Origin: Kineothrix sp. MB12-C1 | Lineage (GTDB): Bacteria > Bacillota > Clostridia > Lachnospirales > Lachnospiraceae | DNA length: 64,000 nucleotides | Assembly: GCF_030863805.1 (NCBI RefSeq) | Contig: NZ_CP132957.1 | Span: 3,286,001-3,350,000, forward strand | Reading direction: 5' to 3' | Shown here: piece by piece, positions 54,436-63,792 of the stretch | How positions within the stretch are numbered: position 1 is the first letter of the stretch | Layout: each line of letters begins with the position of its first letter | Program-made: the position numbers and the translations under genes | Notes under the pieces: model-generated | What the model was told of the DNA's origin: nothing | The model's input: the letters and a program-made list of their open reading frames with translations, nothing else | Databases searched by the model: none

Positions 54436-54744
54436 TTATATAATGAGCACAAACGATATGGATAAAATAATAGTTACATATATATATTGCACGAATAAAA
54501 TAATTTCACTATTCTGTTGATAATATAAATTGTAATAAAAATAATAGAAATATTCAATGAAATCATAGATAATTAGTAAAATATAACAAGATAATAAAAA
54601 AGTAATATATTTTTAAAGGTGAGTGGTAAAATAGTATTATTCTTTGAGAAAAAACTACATTTTCATATGCAGGCTTCAAATGTAAAATAAAATCAACAAA
54701 AACTTATATAAGACGTTGCAAACGCGACGGAAATGGAGGGAATT
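54436..54744. promoter_or_regulatory. AT-rich upstream region of the saccharide operon
   Basis: About 300 bp, over 70% A+T by eye, with no open frame. It must hold the operon promoter and the YesN-type binding sites, but I could not single out a convincing -35/-10 pair. GGAGGG for the first gene lies at its end (54735-54740). Confidence 0.4.
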
Positions 54745-56118
54745 ATGAAACTGAAAAAATTGTTGGCACTTACTTTGGCAACAACAATGTCTATCACCGC
54801 TTTGGCGGCATGCGGAAGCAAACCGGCAGCACCTGAGGTGAAAGAAGAAGCAGTAGCGGAAACGACGACGGAGGTAGCAGAGACAGAAGAACCTGTTGCT
54901 GAGGGCGAAGAAGCAGGAGATTCTATAGCAGATCTTGGGGAAGTGACCCTTAAAGTTGCGATATGGGATTTGGACTCCGCTCCTTATATCAATCCGATCG
55001 TAGAGGCTTTTGAGGCGAAATATCCGAATATAACGGTTGAAATCAGCGATACGCCTTCTGCAGATTATACGAATAAGCTTAGCATTATGTTAAACGGCGG
55101 CAGTGATGTGGATGCTTTCTGGGTTAAAGATGCAGATACGATCAAGGCATTGAATGACAAAGGACAGCTTGCGGATTTGACAGAGTACATAAACAGGGAT
55201 GGCGTAGACCTTTCCGCATATAACGGACTGGCAGAGAACTTTATTTTCGATAATAAAGTAGTTGGATTACCTGCTCGTACAGATTATTATGTACTTTACT
55301 ATAATAAAGATATTTTCGATGCAGCAGGGGTGGAATATCCTTCTAATGATATGACATGGGAAGAATTTGAAGCGACAGCGAAACAGATTACTTCCGGCAG
55401 CGATGCCAGCAAAACTTATGGCGCATTGATTCATACATGGCAGGCATGTGTTGAAAACTGGGGCGTACAGGATGGAAAGCACACAATCATGGATACCGAT
55501 TACAGCTTCTTCAAACCTTACTATGAAATGGCGCTTCGCATGCAGAATGATGATAAATCTATTCAGGATTATGCAACATTGAAGAGCAATAACATTCACT
55601 ACTCCAGCCCGTTCCTCTTAGGGCAGGTAGGTATGATGCCTATGGGAACATGGTTTATGAGTACGATTATCAGCAAGATCAATGATGGTGAAAGTACAAT
55701 AAATTGGGGAGTGGCAACGATTCCTCACGCAGCAGATATAGAAGCCGGCTATACGGTTGGTTCGACAACACCTATGTGTGTAAATAATGCTTCTGAGAAT
55801 AAAGAAGCGGCATGGGAATTCGCAAAATTCGTAAGCGGTTCTGAAGGCGCTTCTCACTACGCGGCAACCGGAGCGATTCCGGCTATGACAAACGATGAAA
55901 TGCTCGCGCAGATCGCGGTTGCACCCGGCATGCCCGAAGGCGTTTTGGAAGCATTGGCAGTAAAGAATATTACTCTTGACCGCCCTATCGTAGATAAGGT
56001 TGGAGAGGTTAACCAGATGCTTGCTGAAGAACATGATCTGATTATGCTCGGTGAACTTACGGTTGATGAAGGTCTGGCAGAAATGGGAGAACGTTCTGCA
56101 GAAATTCAGGGACAATAA
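54745..56118 (+). CDS. Lipoprotein sugar-binding protein of an ABC importer (family 1)
   Basis: 457 aa from ATG 54745, 4 bases after GGAGGG; the in-frame ATG at 54733 overlaps that site. Signal peptide KKLLALTLATTMSITALA and the lipobox LAAC (Cys at about residue 22), then an acidic linker. The mature part is a MalE-like fold: VTLKVAIWDLDSAPYINPIV, SIMLNGGSDVDAFWVKD, PARTDYYVLYYNKDIFDAAG, and a C-terminal region with NNASENKEAAWEFAKF. It captures an oligosaccharide, probably uronic-acid-containing given the lyases downstream. Confidence 0.93.
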   Translation: MKLKKLLALTLATTMSITALAACGSKPAAPEVKEEAVAETTTEVAETEEPVAEGEEAGDSIADLGEVTLKVAIWDLDSAPYINPIVEAFEAKYPNITVEISDTPSADYTNKLSIMLNGGSDVDAFWVKDADTIKALNDKGQLADLTEYINRDGVDLSAYNGLAENFIFDNKVVGLPARTDYYVLYYNKDIFDAAGVEYPSNDMTWEEFEATAKQITSGSDASKTYGALIHTWQACVENWGVQDGKHTIMDTDYSFFKPYYEMALRMQNDDKSIQDYATLKSNNIHYSSPFLLGQVGMMPMGTWFMSTIISKINDGESTINWGVATIPHAADIEAGYTVGSTTPMCVNNASENKEAAWEFAKFVSGSEGASHYAATGAIPAMTNDEMLAQIAVAPGMPEGVLEALAVKNITLDRPIVDKVGEVNQMLAEEHDLIMLGELTVDEGLAEMGERSAEIQGQ

Positions 56119-56119
56119 T

Positions 56120-56150
56120 GTTACTGTTCACATATGGTGCTCACAGTAAC
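56120..56150. repeat. Short inverted repeat, family A-like
   Basis: GTTACTGT...ACAGTAAC with a 15-bp centre, right after the binding-protein stop. The ends match family A but the centre does not; no 8-bp flanks. Confidence 0.55.
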
Positions 56151-56185
56151 ATACAATTAGCACGAAACGAAAGATAGCTTTGAAA

Positions 56186-56212
56186 GGCGGGCTTTAAAAA
56201 GCCTGCCTTTTT
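56186..56212 (+). terminator. Intra-operon terminator/attenuator
   Basis: GGCGGGC, a short A-rich loop and GCCTGCC followed by five T. It lies between the binding-protein and permease genes and would let more binding protein than permease be made. Confidence 0.8.
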
Positions 56213-56244
56213 AAAAGAAATGATTATAATAGGAGGTAGAAATC

Positions 56245-57171
56245 ATGGCAAAGCAGATGTCCGTTTATAAGCCTTTGCATAAGAAGAGGGGAATGTCATT
56301 AAATACGAGAAATACATTGATCGGCCTATCCTTCATATTGCCAAACTTTATCGGATTCTTTTTATTCATCATGCTTCCGGTAGCCTTTTCCTTTGTACTA
56401 AGCTTTGCAAAGTGGGATGGTTATAATGAAATGGAATTTGCCGGTTTATCTAATTTCACGGCGATATTTGGAGACAGGGTGTTTAAAGCGGCTCTGTCAC
56501 AGACTTTTATCTATGTAATATTTACTGTTTTATTCAGTTTTGTATTCGCTCTCGGAATAGCGGTAGCTCTTAATAAAAAGCTAAGAGGCGTTAATTTTTT
56601 CAGAAGTGCAGTATTCTTTCCCTATGTGGCATCGGTAGTTGCGGTAGCAGCGGTATGGAATGCTATGTTCATGCCGATAGGCGGTCCGGTGAATACATTT
56701 CTGGGTGCGATCGGTGTGCAGAACCTTCCGGGTTGGTTCACATCTACGGATTGGGCGCTTGTAGGAGTTATCATTGTAAGTATTTGGAAGAACATCGGTT
56801 ATTTCATGATTATCTATCTGGCTGCTTTACAGGATATTCCCTTGTCCTTGTACGAAGCATCTACAGTAGACGGAGCGTCAGGGATACAGAAATTCCGTTA
56901 CATTACATTTCCTATGTTGACACCCGCACACTTTTTCGTTGTGATGATGCTTACGATTAACAGCTTTAAAGTATTCGACTTAATCTTTGCCCTCACTAAC
57001 GGAGGGCCAGGAACATCGACTAAGGTAATTGCTAATTATATCTATGATCAATCTTTCATTTCATGGAACTATGGGAAATCCAGTGCTGCATCTATGATTT
57101 TATTTATAATCGTATGTGTGATAACTGTGGTTCAGTTCCGATTTGAAAAGAAATTCAACGATTTTATGTAG
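56245..57171 (+). CDS. ABC sugar permease, MalF/UgpA type
   Basis: 308 aa with six predicted membrane helices. The EAA loop for ATPase contact is PLSLYEASTVDGASGIQKFR, followed by ITFPMLTPAHFFV. It begins with a cytosolic basic tail and LSFILPNFIGFFLFIMLPV. AGGAGGT precedes the ATG. It pairs with the next permease; no ATPase gene is in the operon, so a shared MsmX-type ATPase from elsewhere must energise it. Confidence 0.94.
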   Translation: MAKQMSVYKPLHKKRGMSLNTRNTLIGLSFILPNFIGFFLFIMLPVAFSFVLSFAKWDGYNEMEFAGLSNFTAIFGDRVFKAALSQTFIYVIFTVLFSFVFALGIAVALNKKLRGVNFFRSAVFFPYVASVVAVAAVWNAMFMPIGGPVNTFLGAIGVQNLPGWFTSTDWALVGVIIVSIWKNIGYFMIIYLAALQDIPLSLYEASTVDGASGIQKFRYITFPMLTPAHFFVVMMLTINSFKVFDLIFALTNGGPGTSTKVIANYIYDQSFISWNYGKSSAASMILFIIVCVITVVQFRFEKKFNDFM

Positions 57172-57184
57172 AGGAGGACAAATA

Positions 57185-58015
57185 ATGATAGAACGTAAAA
57201 ATCCATTCAGCCGGGCTGCGCTGTATGTTTTTCTTATCATAGTGGTAATCGTAATGCTTGTACCTTTGGCATGGATGTTCTCCGCTTCCCTGAAAACTGC
57301 AGATACCGTATTTAGTACAACGATTAAATGGATACCGGATGCCCCACAGTGGGGAAATTATGTAATGATATGGAAGAAGATACCGTTTGCATTATTTACT
57401 TATAACAGCGCCAAGCTTACGGTAGTTATTACGGTGATTCAGCTTATTACAAGTTCGTTCGCAGCATATGGCTTTGCAAAATGTAAATTTAAAGGGCGTG
57501 ATTTTCTTTTCCTTTGCTATGTTGCCACCATTGCGATTCCCTGGCAGGTATACATGCTGCCTCAGTACATTATGATGCAGAAAATGAATTTGGTAAACAC
57601 GCACTTATCTATTATTTTATTACAAAGTTTTACTGCTTTCGGTGTATTTTTGCTGCGTCAGTTCTACCTATCCATACCTGATGAACTCTTGGAAGCGGCG
57701 AGAATCGATGGACTCTCAGAATATGGCATTTATGCACGTATTGTTTTACCTCTTTCCAAGCCGTCCATGGCAACGCTGACAATATTCAGTTTTGTAACGG
57801 TGTGGAACGATTTCATGGGGCCGATGATTTATTTTGACTCTACGAAATTAAAGACGATTCAGCTCGGTATCCGTTTATTTGTAGGGCAATATTCGGCACA
57901 TTATGAATATATTATGGCAGCTTCGGTGATAGCCCTTGTCCCTGTGTTCGTATTATATCTGGCATTCCAGAGATTCTTTGTACAAGGGATAGCGACCAGC
58001 GGTCTTAAGGGGTAG
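57185..58015 (+). CDS. ABC sugar permease, MalG/UgpE type
   Basis: 276 aa from ATG 57185, with GAGGAGG upstream. Six helices; VIVMLVPLAWMFSASLK at the start and the EAA loop PDELLEAARIDGLSEYGIYA then IVLPLSKPSMATL. Second membrane subunit of the importer. Thirteen bases separate it from the upstream permease gene. Confidence 0.94.
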   Translation: MIERKNPFSRAALYVFLIIVVIVMLVPLAWMFSASLKTADTVFSTTIKWIPDAPQWGNYVMIWKKIPFALFTYNSAKLTVVITVIQLITSSFAAYGFAKCKFKGRDFLFLCYVATIAIPWQVYMLPQYIMMQKMNLVNTHLSIILLQSFTAFGVFLLRQFYLSIPDELLEAARIDGLSEYGIYARIVLPLSKPSMATLTIFSFVTVWNDFMGPMIYFDSTKLKTIQLGIRLFVGQYSAHYEYIMAASVIALVPVFVLYLAFQRFFVQGIATSGLKG

Positions 58016-58038
58016 TATGAAAGGATAAGGTTATCGGT

Positions 58039-59178
58039 ATGAAAGAAAAAGCGAGCAGAGCGATGGAAGCCGCGTTGTCCGTACTTAGGGAAAATAGCGG
58101 GATATTCAAGGATAAGTTTCAGGCATCCAATAGCGAACATAATTTTTACCCGGTAAGTGAAAATGTAGAGTGGACCACAGGCTTTTGCACAGGGCAGTAT
58201 TGGCTGGCATATGAAATGACAGGGGAAGACGTGTTTAGGAAGACTGCCCTTTTACATGTGGATAGCTTTTTAGAAAGAATTGATAAGAAGATCGATGTGA
58301 ATCATCACGATATGGGTTTCCTGTATACTCCCTCCTGTGTAGCGGCATACAAGCTGATAGGAAGTGAAAAGGGGAAGGAAGCCGCATTAAAGGCAGCGGA
58401 TCATCTGATGTCCCGCTTTCAGGAAAAAGGTCAGTTCCTTCAGGCGTGGGGAGAACTGGGAGCCGTAGAAAACTACAGGCTGATTATAGACTGCCTATTG
58501 AACTTGCCTCTATTATATTGGGCGGGTGAAGTGACGGGAGACGATAGATATGGGGACGTTGCCTTAAGACATACGCGAACGAGCCTTAAGAATCTGATTA
58601 GAGAGGACAATTCCACTTATCATACTTTTTTCTTCGATAAGGAGACGGGTGAACCCACATATGGAGTTACTCATCAAGGGTATAGAGACGGGTCGGCATG
58701 GGCGAGAGGTCAGGCATGGGGAATCTACGGAACGGCATTATCTTATCGGTATACAACGGATAAGGAGTGTATAGATTTGTTTTGCAAGGTGACGGATTTC
58801 TTTATCGACAAGCTTCCTCAGGATATGATTCCTTATTGGGATTTGGAATTTACAGAGAAAGATAACGAACCGAAAGACTCTTCTGCAGCGGCGATTGCAG
58901 TATGCGGTATGTTGGAGATGTGTTATTATATGGAAGAAGACAAAGCGGCTTATTATCGCTCGGTGGCAGAGAAGATATTGGTGTCTCTAATAGAAAATTA
59001 TAGTGTAAAGGATACGAAAATATCCAACGGATTGCTGCTTCACGGAGTATATGCAAAGAATTCTCCTTACAATCCGATACCGGAGGACAGAGGAGTGGAT
59101 GAGTGTAATACATGGGGAGATTACTTTTATATAGAAGCACTGGTGAGAGTGCTGAAAGATTGGAACATTTATTGGTAA
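58039..59178 (+). CDS. Unsaturated glucuronyl hydrolase, GH88 family
   Basis: Removes the 4,5-unsaturated uronic acid left on oligosaccharides by polysaccharide lyases, in the cytosol. The 379-aa protein is an (alpha/alpha)6 barrel: WTTGFCTGQYWLAYE, NHHDMGFLYTPS with the first catalytic Asp, LIIDCLLNLPLLYWAG with the second, HQGYRDGSAWARGQAWGIYG, and KDSSAAAIAVCGML. No signal peptide, so the substrate is imported. The best-known targets are unsaturated chondroitin or hyaluronan disaccharides. Confidence 0.93.
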   Translation: MKEKASRAMEAALSVLRENSGIFKDKFQASNSEHNFYPVSENVEWTTGFCTGQYWLAYEMTGEDVFRKTALLHVDSFLERIDKKIDVNHHDMGFLYTPSCVAAYKLIGSEKGKEAALKAADHLMSRFQEKGQFLQAWGELGAVENYRLIIDCLLNLPLLYWAGEVTGDDRYGDVALRHTRTSLKNLIREDNSTYHTFFFDKETGEPTYGVTHQGYRDGSAWARGQAWGIYGTALSYRYTTDKECIDLFCKVTDFFIDKLPQDMIPYWDLEFTEKDNEPKDSSAAAIAVCGMLEMCYYMEEDKAAYYRSVAEKILVSLIENYSVKDTKISNGLLLHGVYAKNSPYNPIPEDRGVDECNTWGDYFYIEALVRVLKDWNIYW

Positions 59179-59205
59179 AGCGTAACTATTCGGCAGAGGA
59201 AAGGC

Positions 59206-61182
59206 ATGGTTATTGAGATGAGATTTTGGTGTGATGATCCGAGCAAGGCAGCGAGGCTGTGCAAAAAAATGTTTCCTGAAGATATGAAGCGGGCGGTTTC
59301 GCAGGCAGAGGCTGTCTGCGATAACCGCTTCTTATTTTCTGATCATTGGGAAATGGAAAGAACTCATGAGGCAGTTTCCTTTATAGGTGAAATAGACTGG
59401 TCTCATATTCCCGGAGACGACCCGGAATGGCTTTACGCTATGAACAGGCACACCTCTTTCTTGAATCTTGCCAAAGCATGGCAATATACAGGAGATGGGA
59501 GATTTGCGAAGAAGGCAGCAGTCCTCATATCCGATTGGATAGATAGAGTGAAGCTCACGGAAGAAAGTAAGGGAAATACATGGAGAAGCTTAGAAGCTGG
59601 CCTGCGGTGTGAAAATTGGATACGCAGTATACAATTGTTAAAAGACAGCAATGTGCTGACGGAATCCGTTTTGGATAAATTGGAAAAAAGTATGGAGGAG
59701 CATGGGGAATATTTGCAGGAAACCTCTTTTGACTTTCATAGATTGAGTAATTGGGGAGTTCTTCAGGATCATGGATTGTTTCTGCTAGGGCTTTATCTGG
59801 GCAGGGAAGATTACGTGCAGATTGCGGCAAAGAGACTCGATAAAGGAATTCAAATGCAGATTATGGGGGATGGAACTCAGTGGGAGCAAAGTCCGATGTA
59901 TCACTGTGAGGTGCTGCACGGTGTTCTGGATACTATACATATAGCGAAGCGAAATGGGATTCTCCTTCCGGAAAGACTGCTGGTAAATGGTCATAAAATG
60001 TGTAAGGCATTGGCAGCTTGGGTAAAGCCGGATGGGAAGTTGTTCTGCCAATCGGATAGCGATGATACACTGGCACGGGATTTATTGGCGCAAGGGGCTC
60101 TGTTGTTTGCTGATGGAGAGCTAAAGGCAGCGGCAAGAGGAGAGCTTTTGGAAGAAAATATATGGGATTTCGGAGAGGAAGTTCTTATGCTGTACGATGA
60201 GATCGCTGAGATTATACCTGGAGAGGCCAGTACAGTTCTTGCCGATAGCGGCAATTATATACTTCGAGGAGATCATTCCGAAGATGCGGCTTACCTGCAT
60301 ATGCACTGTGGATGTTTGGGAAGCGGGCATGGACATGGCGACTTACTCCATATCGATGCCGGAATGTATGGAGAAGATATCTTGATCGATTCCGGACGTT
60401 ATACTTATGTTAATACGGAGCTGAGACGGAAGTTGAAGGAGCCGGGGGCGCATAATACCACAAGGGTGGATGGGCAGGACTTCAGCGTCTGCCTGGATAG
60501 CTGGGGATATGGTAAGCTTGCAGTTCCTATAAAGGGAGAGTATCGATTAACGAATAGGGCGGACTATATAAGCGGTCTTCATATGGGGTATTTTTATTTA
60601 CCTGATAATGTGCTCACAGAGCGCAGAATCATCTTTATTAAGCCCGACATTTTCCTGATTTTTGACCAATTTTATGCCAAGGGGGAGCATGCCTATGAGC
60701 AGAATTTCCATTTTGGCGATGGGAAGCTTGCCAAAGAGGATGGCAATAGCTATCTATGGCAAGGAGAGAAGGCTTCGGCAAGGCTTATGGTGATGACAGA
60801 AGGAAGCGCCAGCTCTTTAAGCAGATATCCTTATTCCAGAGAATATAATCTATTGGCGGAAGGGGATAGAGTAAGTGTTACCAAGAGCGGATCTGGTTTC
60901 CAAAGTATGGTTACTCTGCTGGCAATGGGAAAAGCGAAGGAAATTCCTTCGGTAAGTGCGAGGCTTGTGCCGGTAGAAATGGTAAGAAGCGGCAAAGTTC
61001 TATCCCCGGCAGAAGCTCAGGGCGTAGAGGTGATAAAAGACGGAGAAAAATATACGGCTATGGTCGTATTTGAAGAGATTGTTTCTGAAGTAGACTTTTT
61101 CCGTGTAGGAAGCTATGAAGCTTATGGGAAGGTGGCAGTATTTGTACCTGAAGAAGAGGAAGGAATTGTCCTTTCATGGTAA
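59206..61182 (+). CDS. Heparinase II/III-family polysaccharide lyase (first copy)
   Basis: 658 aa, no signal peptide. An (alpha/alpha) toroid (about 1-330; HTSFLNLAKAWQYTGDGRF, RSLEAGLRCENWIRS, SNWGVLQDHGLFLLGLYLG) with a second, beta-sandwich domain from about 345. CGCLGSGHGHGDLLHIDAGMYG and LIDSGRYTYVNTELRR are the heparinase II/III signatures with likely catalytic histidine and tyrosine. It should cleave uronic acid-containing chains by beta-elimination. The exact polysaccharide-lyase family and the substrate (chondroitin, heparan or alginate-like) are not settled. AGAGG precedes the ATG; a family A end fragment (59182-59198) supplies it. Confidence 0.88.
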   Translation: MVIEMRFWCDDPSKAARLCKKMFPEDMKRAVSQAEAVCDNRFLFSDHWEMERTHEAVSFIGEIDWSHIPGDDPEWLYAMNRHTSFLNLAKAWQYTGDGRFAKKAAVLISDWIDRVKLTEESKGNTWRSLEAGLRCENWIRSIQLLKDSNVLTESVLDKLEKSMEEHGEYLQETSFDFHRLSNWGVLQDHGLFLLGLYLGREDYVQIAAKRLDKGIQMQIMGDGTQWEQSPMYHCEVLHGVLDTIHIAKRNGILLPERLLVNGHKMCKALAAWVKPDGKLFCQSDSDDTLARDLLAQGALLFADGELKAAARGELLEENIWDFGEEVLMLYDEIAEIIPGEASTVLADSGNYILRGDHSEDAAYLHMHCGCLGSGHGHGDLLHIDAGMYGEDILIDSGRYTYVNTELRRKLKEPGAHNTTRVDGQDFSVCLDSWGYGKLAVPIKGEYRLTNRADYISGLHMGYFYLPDNVLTERRIIFIKPDIFLIFDQFYAKGEHAYEQNFHFGDGKLAKEDGNSYLWQGEKASARLMVMTEGSASSLSRYPYSREYNLLAEGDRVSVTKSGSGFQSMVTLLAMGKAKEIPSVSARLVPVEMVRSGKVLSPAEAQGVEVIKDGEKYTAMVVFEEIVSEVDFFRVGSYEAYGKVAVFVPEEEEGIVLSW

Positions 61183-61207
61183 GAAGCCGGGCAGATAGGA
61201 GTTTATT

Positions 61208-63073
61208 ATGTTTCATAAAATTATGAGTGGATTACATATTGATTTATCGAAATTCGCTCCTTATGCGGATATTACGGATACTAAGGCATGGGATGCATTG
61301 GATGCGGAATGGAAAGAAAAGATGTTACGCTTGGGCGAAGGCTATCTCGGATATGAATATCCATCCTTGCCGGCTGTCCTTTATATGGAGTTTTGCCGTA
61401 CAGGGAACAGGAGAAATTATGAAAAGGTCGTTTTCGAAAGGCGGACTGTTCTAAATACGCTGGTACTTGCGGAATGTGTAGAAAGGCAGGGGCGCTTTCT
61501 GGACGATATTATCAATGGAATTATCGCTACCTGTGAAGAAAGTGCATGGTGGCTGCCGGCACATAATATGTATAACAGAGATGTGCAGCAATTTATATTG
61601 CCGGATACATCAGCACCTGTTTTAGACTTGTTTGCTTGTGAGACGGCAGCTACGCTGGCAGTAATTTATTATCTTCTTAAATCAGTATTGGATGATGTTT
61701 CACCGTTTCTTGCAAAAAGAATCAGAGCGGAGCTGGATACAAGAATTTTTAAGCCTTATTTGAATACCCATTTTTGGTGGATGGGAGATGGCAAGGAGAG
61801 GATGAACAACTGGACGATATGGTGTACCCAGAATATACTCCTTAGTGTATTTCTGACCGATCAGGAAGAAGAGATGAAGAAGAAAATCATGGATAAAGCT
61901 TGTATTAGTGCTGATTACTTTCTTGCAGAATACGGAGAGGATGGCTGCTGTGAAGAAGGGGCGCAATATTACCGGCATTCCGGGTTATGTCTGTTCAATA
62001 CGATAGAAGTGTTGAATGCAGTTACAGGCAATGCCTTTCTTCCGCTTTATGAATCAGACAAGATTAAAAATATGGCTGCTTATATTTTCAGAGTTCATAT
62101 CGATGATAAATATTATATTAATTTTGCAGATTGCGCGGCTATTGCAGGACGTGCAGGTGTCCGGGAATTCCTCTTTGGAAAGAGGACGTGCAACGAGCAA
62201 CTGATGTTGTTTGCAGCGAAGGATTTCAAGACGGCGATCACAGAGGCTGAAGGGTTCGAGGAACTTGTAAAATTTCTTTTGCTAAGCGAGGAACATAGTC
62301 TTTATTACCGGCTGCAGAATGCCTTTACTATTGCGGAAATTAAGGAATATGGGGAAAAAGAATTATCTTTTGATTCGAAAAAGAAGGGTGATATACATCC
62401 GGATACATATTATCCGAGTACAGGATTATTGATTGTAAGAGATAAACGCAGAACTCTTGCAGTGAAAGCAGGAGGAAACGGAGACAGCCACAACCACAAC
62501 GATGTAGGAAGCTTTACTGTCTACAAGGATGGAAAACCGATGTTTATCGATATAGGAGTAGAAACTTATACCCGAAAGACCTTTTCTTCCAGGCGTTACG
62601 AGATATGGACAATGCAATCCGCATATCACAATCTTCCGACCATCCGTCAAGTGATGCAAAGGGATGGGGAAGAATTCGCGGCATCGGCTGTCTCTTGGTA
62701 TATAAAAGACAACGAGGGCGGTATAACGATGGATATCGCCGGAGCCTATCCGAAGGAAGCGGCAATCGAATCTTATAAACGTCATGCCGTATTGAAGAAA
62801 GAAAAAGAAATTATAATTACCGATGAATTTTCCACATTGCCGGAGCATGTGGTGCTTAGCCTGATGACCCATGAAAAGCCGAACCCGACAGGAGACGAGC
62901 CCACAACTATGGAAATAGGAACTTTAGGAAATATAGTCATAATAGGCGGCTATATTAAAGAAATAGAAGAAATACAAGTTAAGGATGAACGCTTACAGCT
63001 CGTTTGGGGGGATATGCTATACCGTATCCTGATTCAGGCTAAGGAGCAGAAAGTAGAATTTAAGATAGAATAA
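61208..63073 (+). CDS. Heparinase II/III-family protein (second copy)
   Basis: 621 aa, no signal peptide, with TAGGAG upstream. The helical domain (about 40-370; NMYNRDVQQFILPDTS, RMNNWTIWCTQNILLSVFL, CCEEGAQYYRHSGLCLFN) is followed by a beta domain with GGNGDSHNHNDVGSFTVYK, PMFIDIGVETYTRKT and YHNLPTIRQVMQR. The His/Asn/Asp triad in HNHNDVG is the family hallmark. It differs strongly from the first lyase, so the two probably act on different linkages of the same polymer. Both being cytosolic suggests that oligosaccharides, not polymer, are imported. Confidence 0.88.
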   Translation: MFHKIMSGLHIDLSKFAPYADITDTKAWDALDAEWKEKMLRLGEGYLGYEYPSLPAVLYMEFCRTGNRRNYEKVVFERRTVLNTLVLAECVERQGRFLDDIINGIIATCEESAWWLPAHNMYNRDVQQFILPDTSAPVLDLFACETAATLAVIYYLLKSVLDDVSPFLAKRIRAELDTRIFKPYLNTHFWWMGDGKERMNNWTIWCTQNILLSVFLTDQEEEMKKKIMDKACISADYFLAEYGEDGCCEEGAQYYRHSGLCLFNTIEVLNAVTGNAFLPLYESDKIKNMAAYIFRVHIDDKYYINFADCAAIAGRAGVREFLFGKRTCNEQLMLFAAKDFKTAITEAEGFEELVKFLLLSEEHSLYYRLQNAFTIAEIKEYGEKELSFDSKKKGDIHPDTYYPSTGLLIVRDKRRTLAVKAGGNGDSHNHNDVGSFTVYKDGKPMFIDIGVETYTRKTFSSRRYEIWTMQSAYHNLPTIRQVMQRDGEEFAASAVSWYIKDNEGGITMDIAGAYPKEAAIESYKRHAVLKKEKEIIITDEFSTLPEHVVLSLMTHEKPNPTGDEPTTMEIGTLGNIVIIGGYIKEIEEIQVKDERLQLVWGDMLYRILIQAKEQKVEFKIE

Positions 63074-63118
63074 ATGTAATGATATCCCCAAGCTTTGTCC
63101 TTTATAACGATTAAGTAA

Positions 63119-63646
63119 TTATGGATTGCAGTTCGTACAAGGGGCATACCCTGCATTCAATACTTGGGCCCGGGTAGTAGTCATTTCCGAACGGTCACCC
63201 TCCGCCAGATTCTCTGCATAAGGACAATCCTTTGTATGGAATATGTTGGAATCCATGTCCATAATATAAACGCGTTCTATATTATCATCTGCATTAGGCT
63301 CAGAGGTCTCCCCGGATAACGGTGTGGGATCTTGTGAGCCTTCGTTATTTTCCCCATCGGAAGGTAGCCCGTTCATACCATCACTTGTATCGGAAGAGGA
63401 AGAAACCTCAGATTCAAAAGATGGAGCGGTGCTTTCAGAAGAAGTGTTGGGAAGCTCTCCAACATTGCCATCTTCGTCATAAACAAGACGTGAGTCTTCC
63501 GGGTCTAATCCGGCCATCTTTTGTATGGAACCGGGAGAGAAACGTCTGCCGCTGTATTCAGCAAATAAAATGACGCCGACAAGAACGACTGCGCTCGCTA
63601 ACATTAATCCGAGCAATGTATAAATGATTCTTTTCATTAGTTTCAT
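63119..63646 (-). CDS. Membrane-anchored protein with C-terminal Cys/His metal-site-like motif
   Basis: 175 aa. Helix at residues 6-28 (IIYTLLGLMLASAVVLVGVIL), a long Ser/Glu/Asp/Pro-rich linker (about 60-120), and a C-terminal motif VYIMDMDSNIFHTKDCPYAE...LNAGYAPCTNCNP. H-x3-C followed about 25 residues later by C-x2-C matches the small metal-binding knuckle found at the ends of some secreted nucleases and Ada-like proteins. Function unknown; the linker suggests an outside position. Confidence 0.75.
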   Translation of the reverse strand: MKLMKRIIYTLLGLMLASAVVLVGVILFAEYSGRRFSPGSIQKMAGLDPEDSRLVYDEDGNVGELPNTSSESTAPSFESEVSSSSDTSDGMNGLPSDGENNEGSQDPTPLSGETSEPNADDNIERVYIMDMDSNIFHTKDCPYAENLAEGDRSEMTTTRAQVLNAGYAPCTNCNP

Positions 63647-63792
63647 AGTTTTTTATCCTCAGTGTTTATTTTGCTTTTTATTTTATCATTATAAAGAATA
63701 TTTTTCAATCAATAAAACGCGTTCCTTTACAAAAATGTACATATATCATATAATTCGGTTGTGCAGTCTATAGGAAAGGTGTGTTTATTAAA

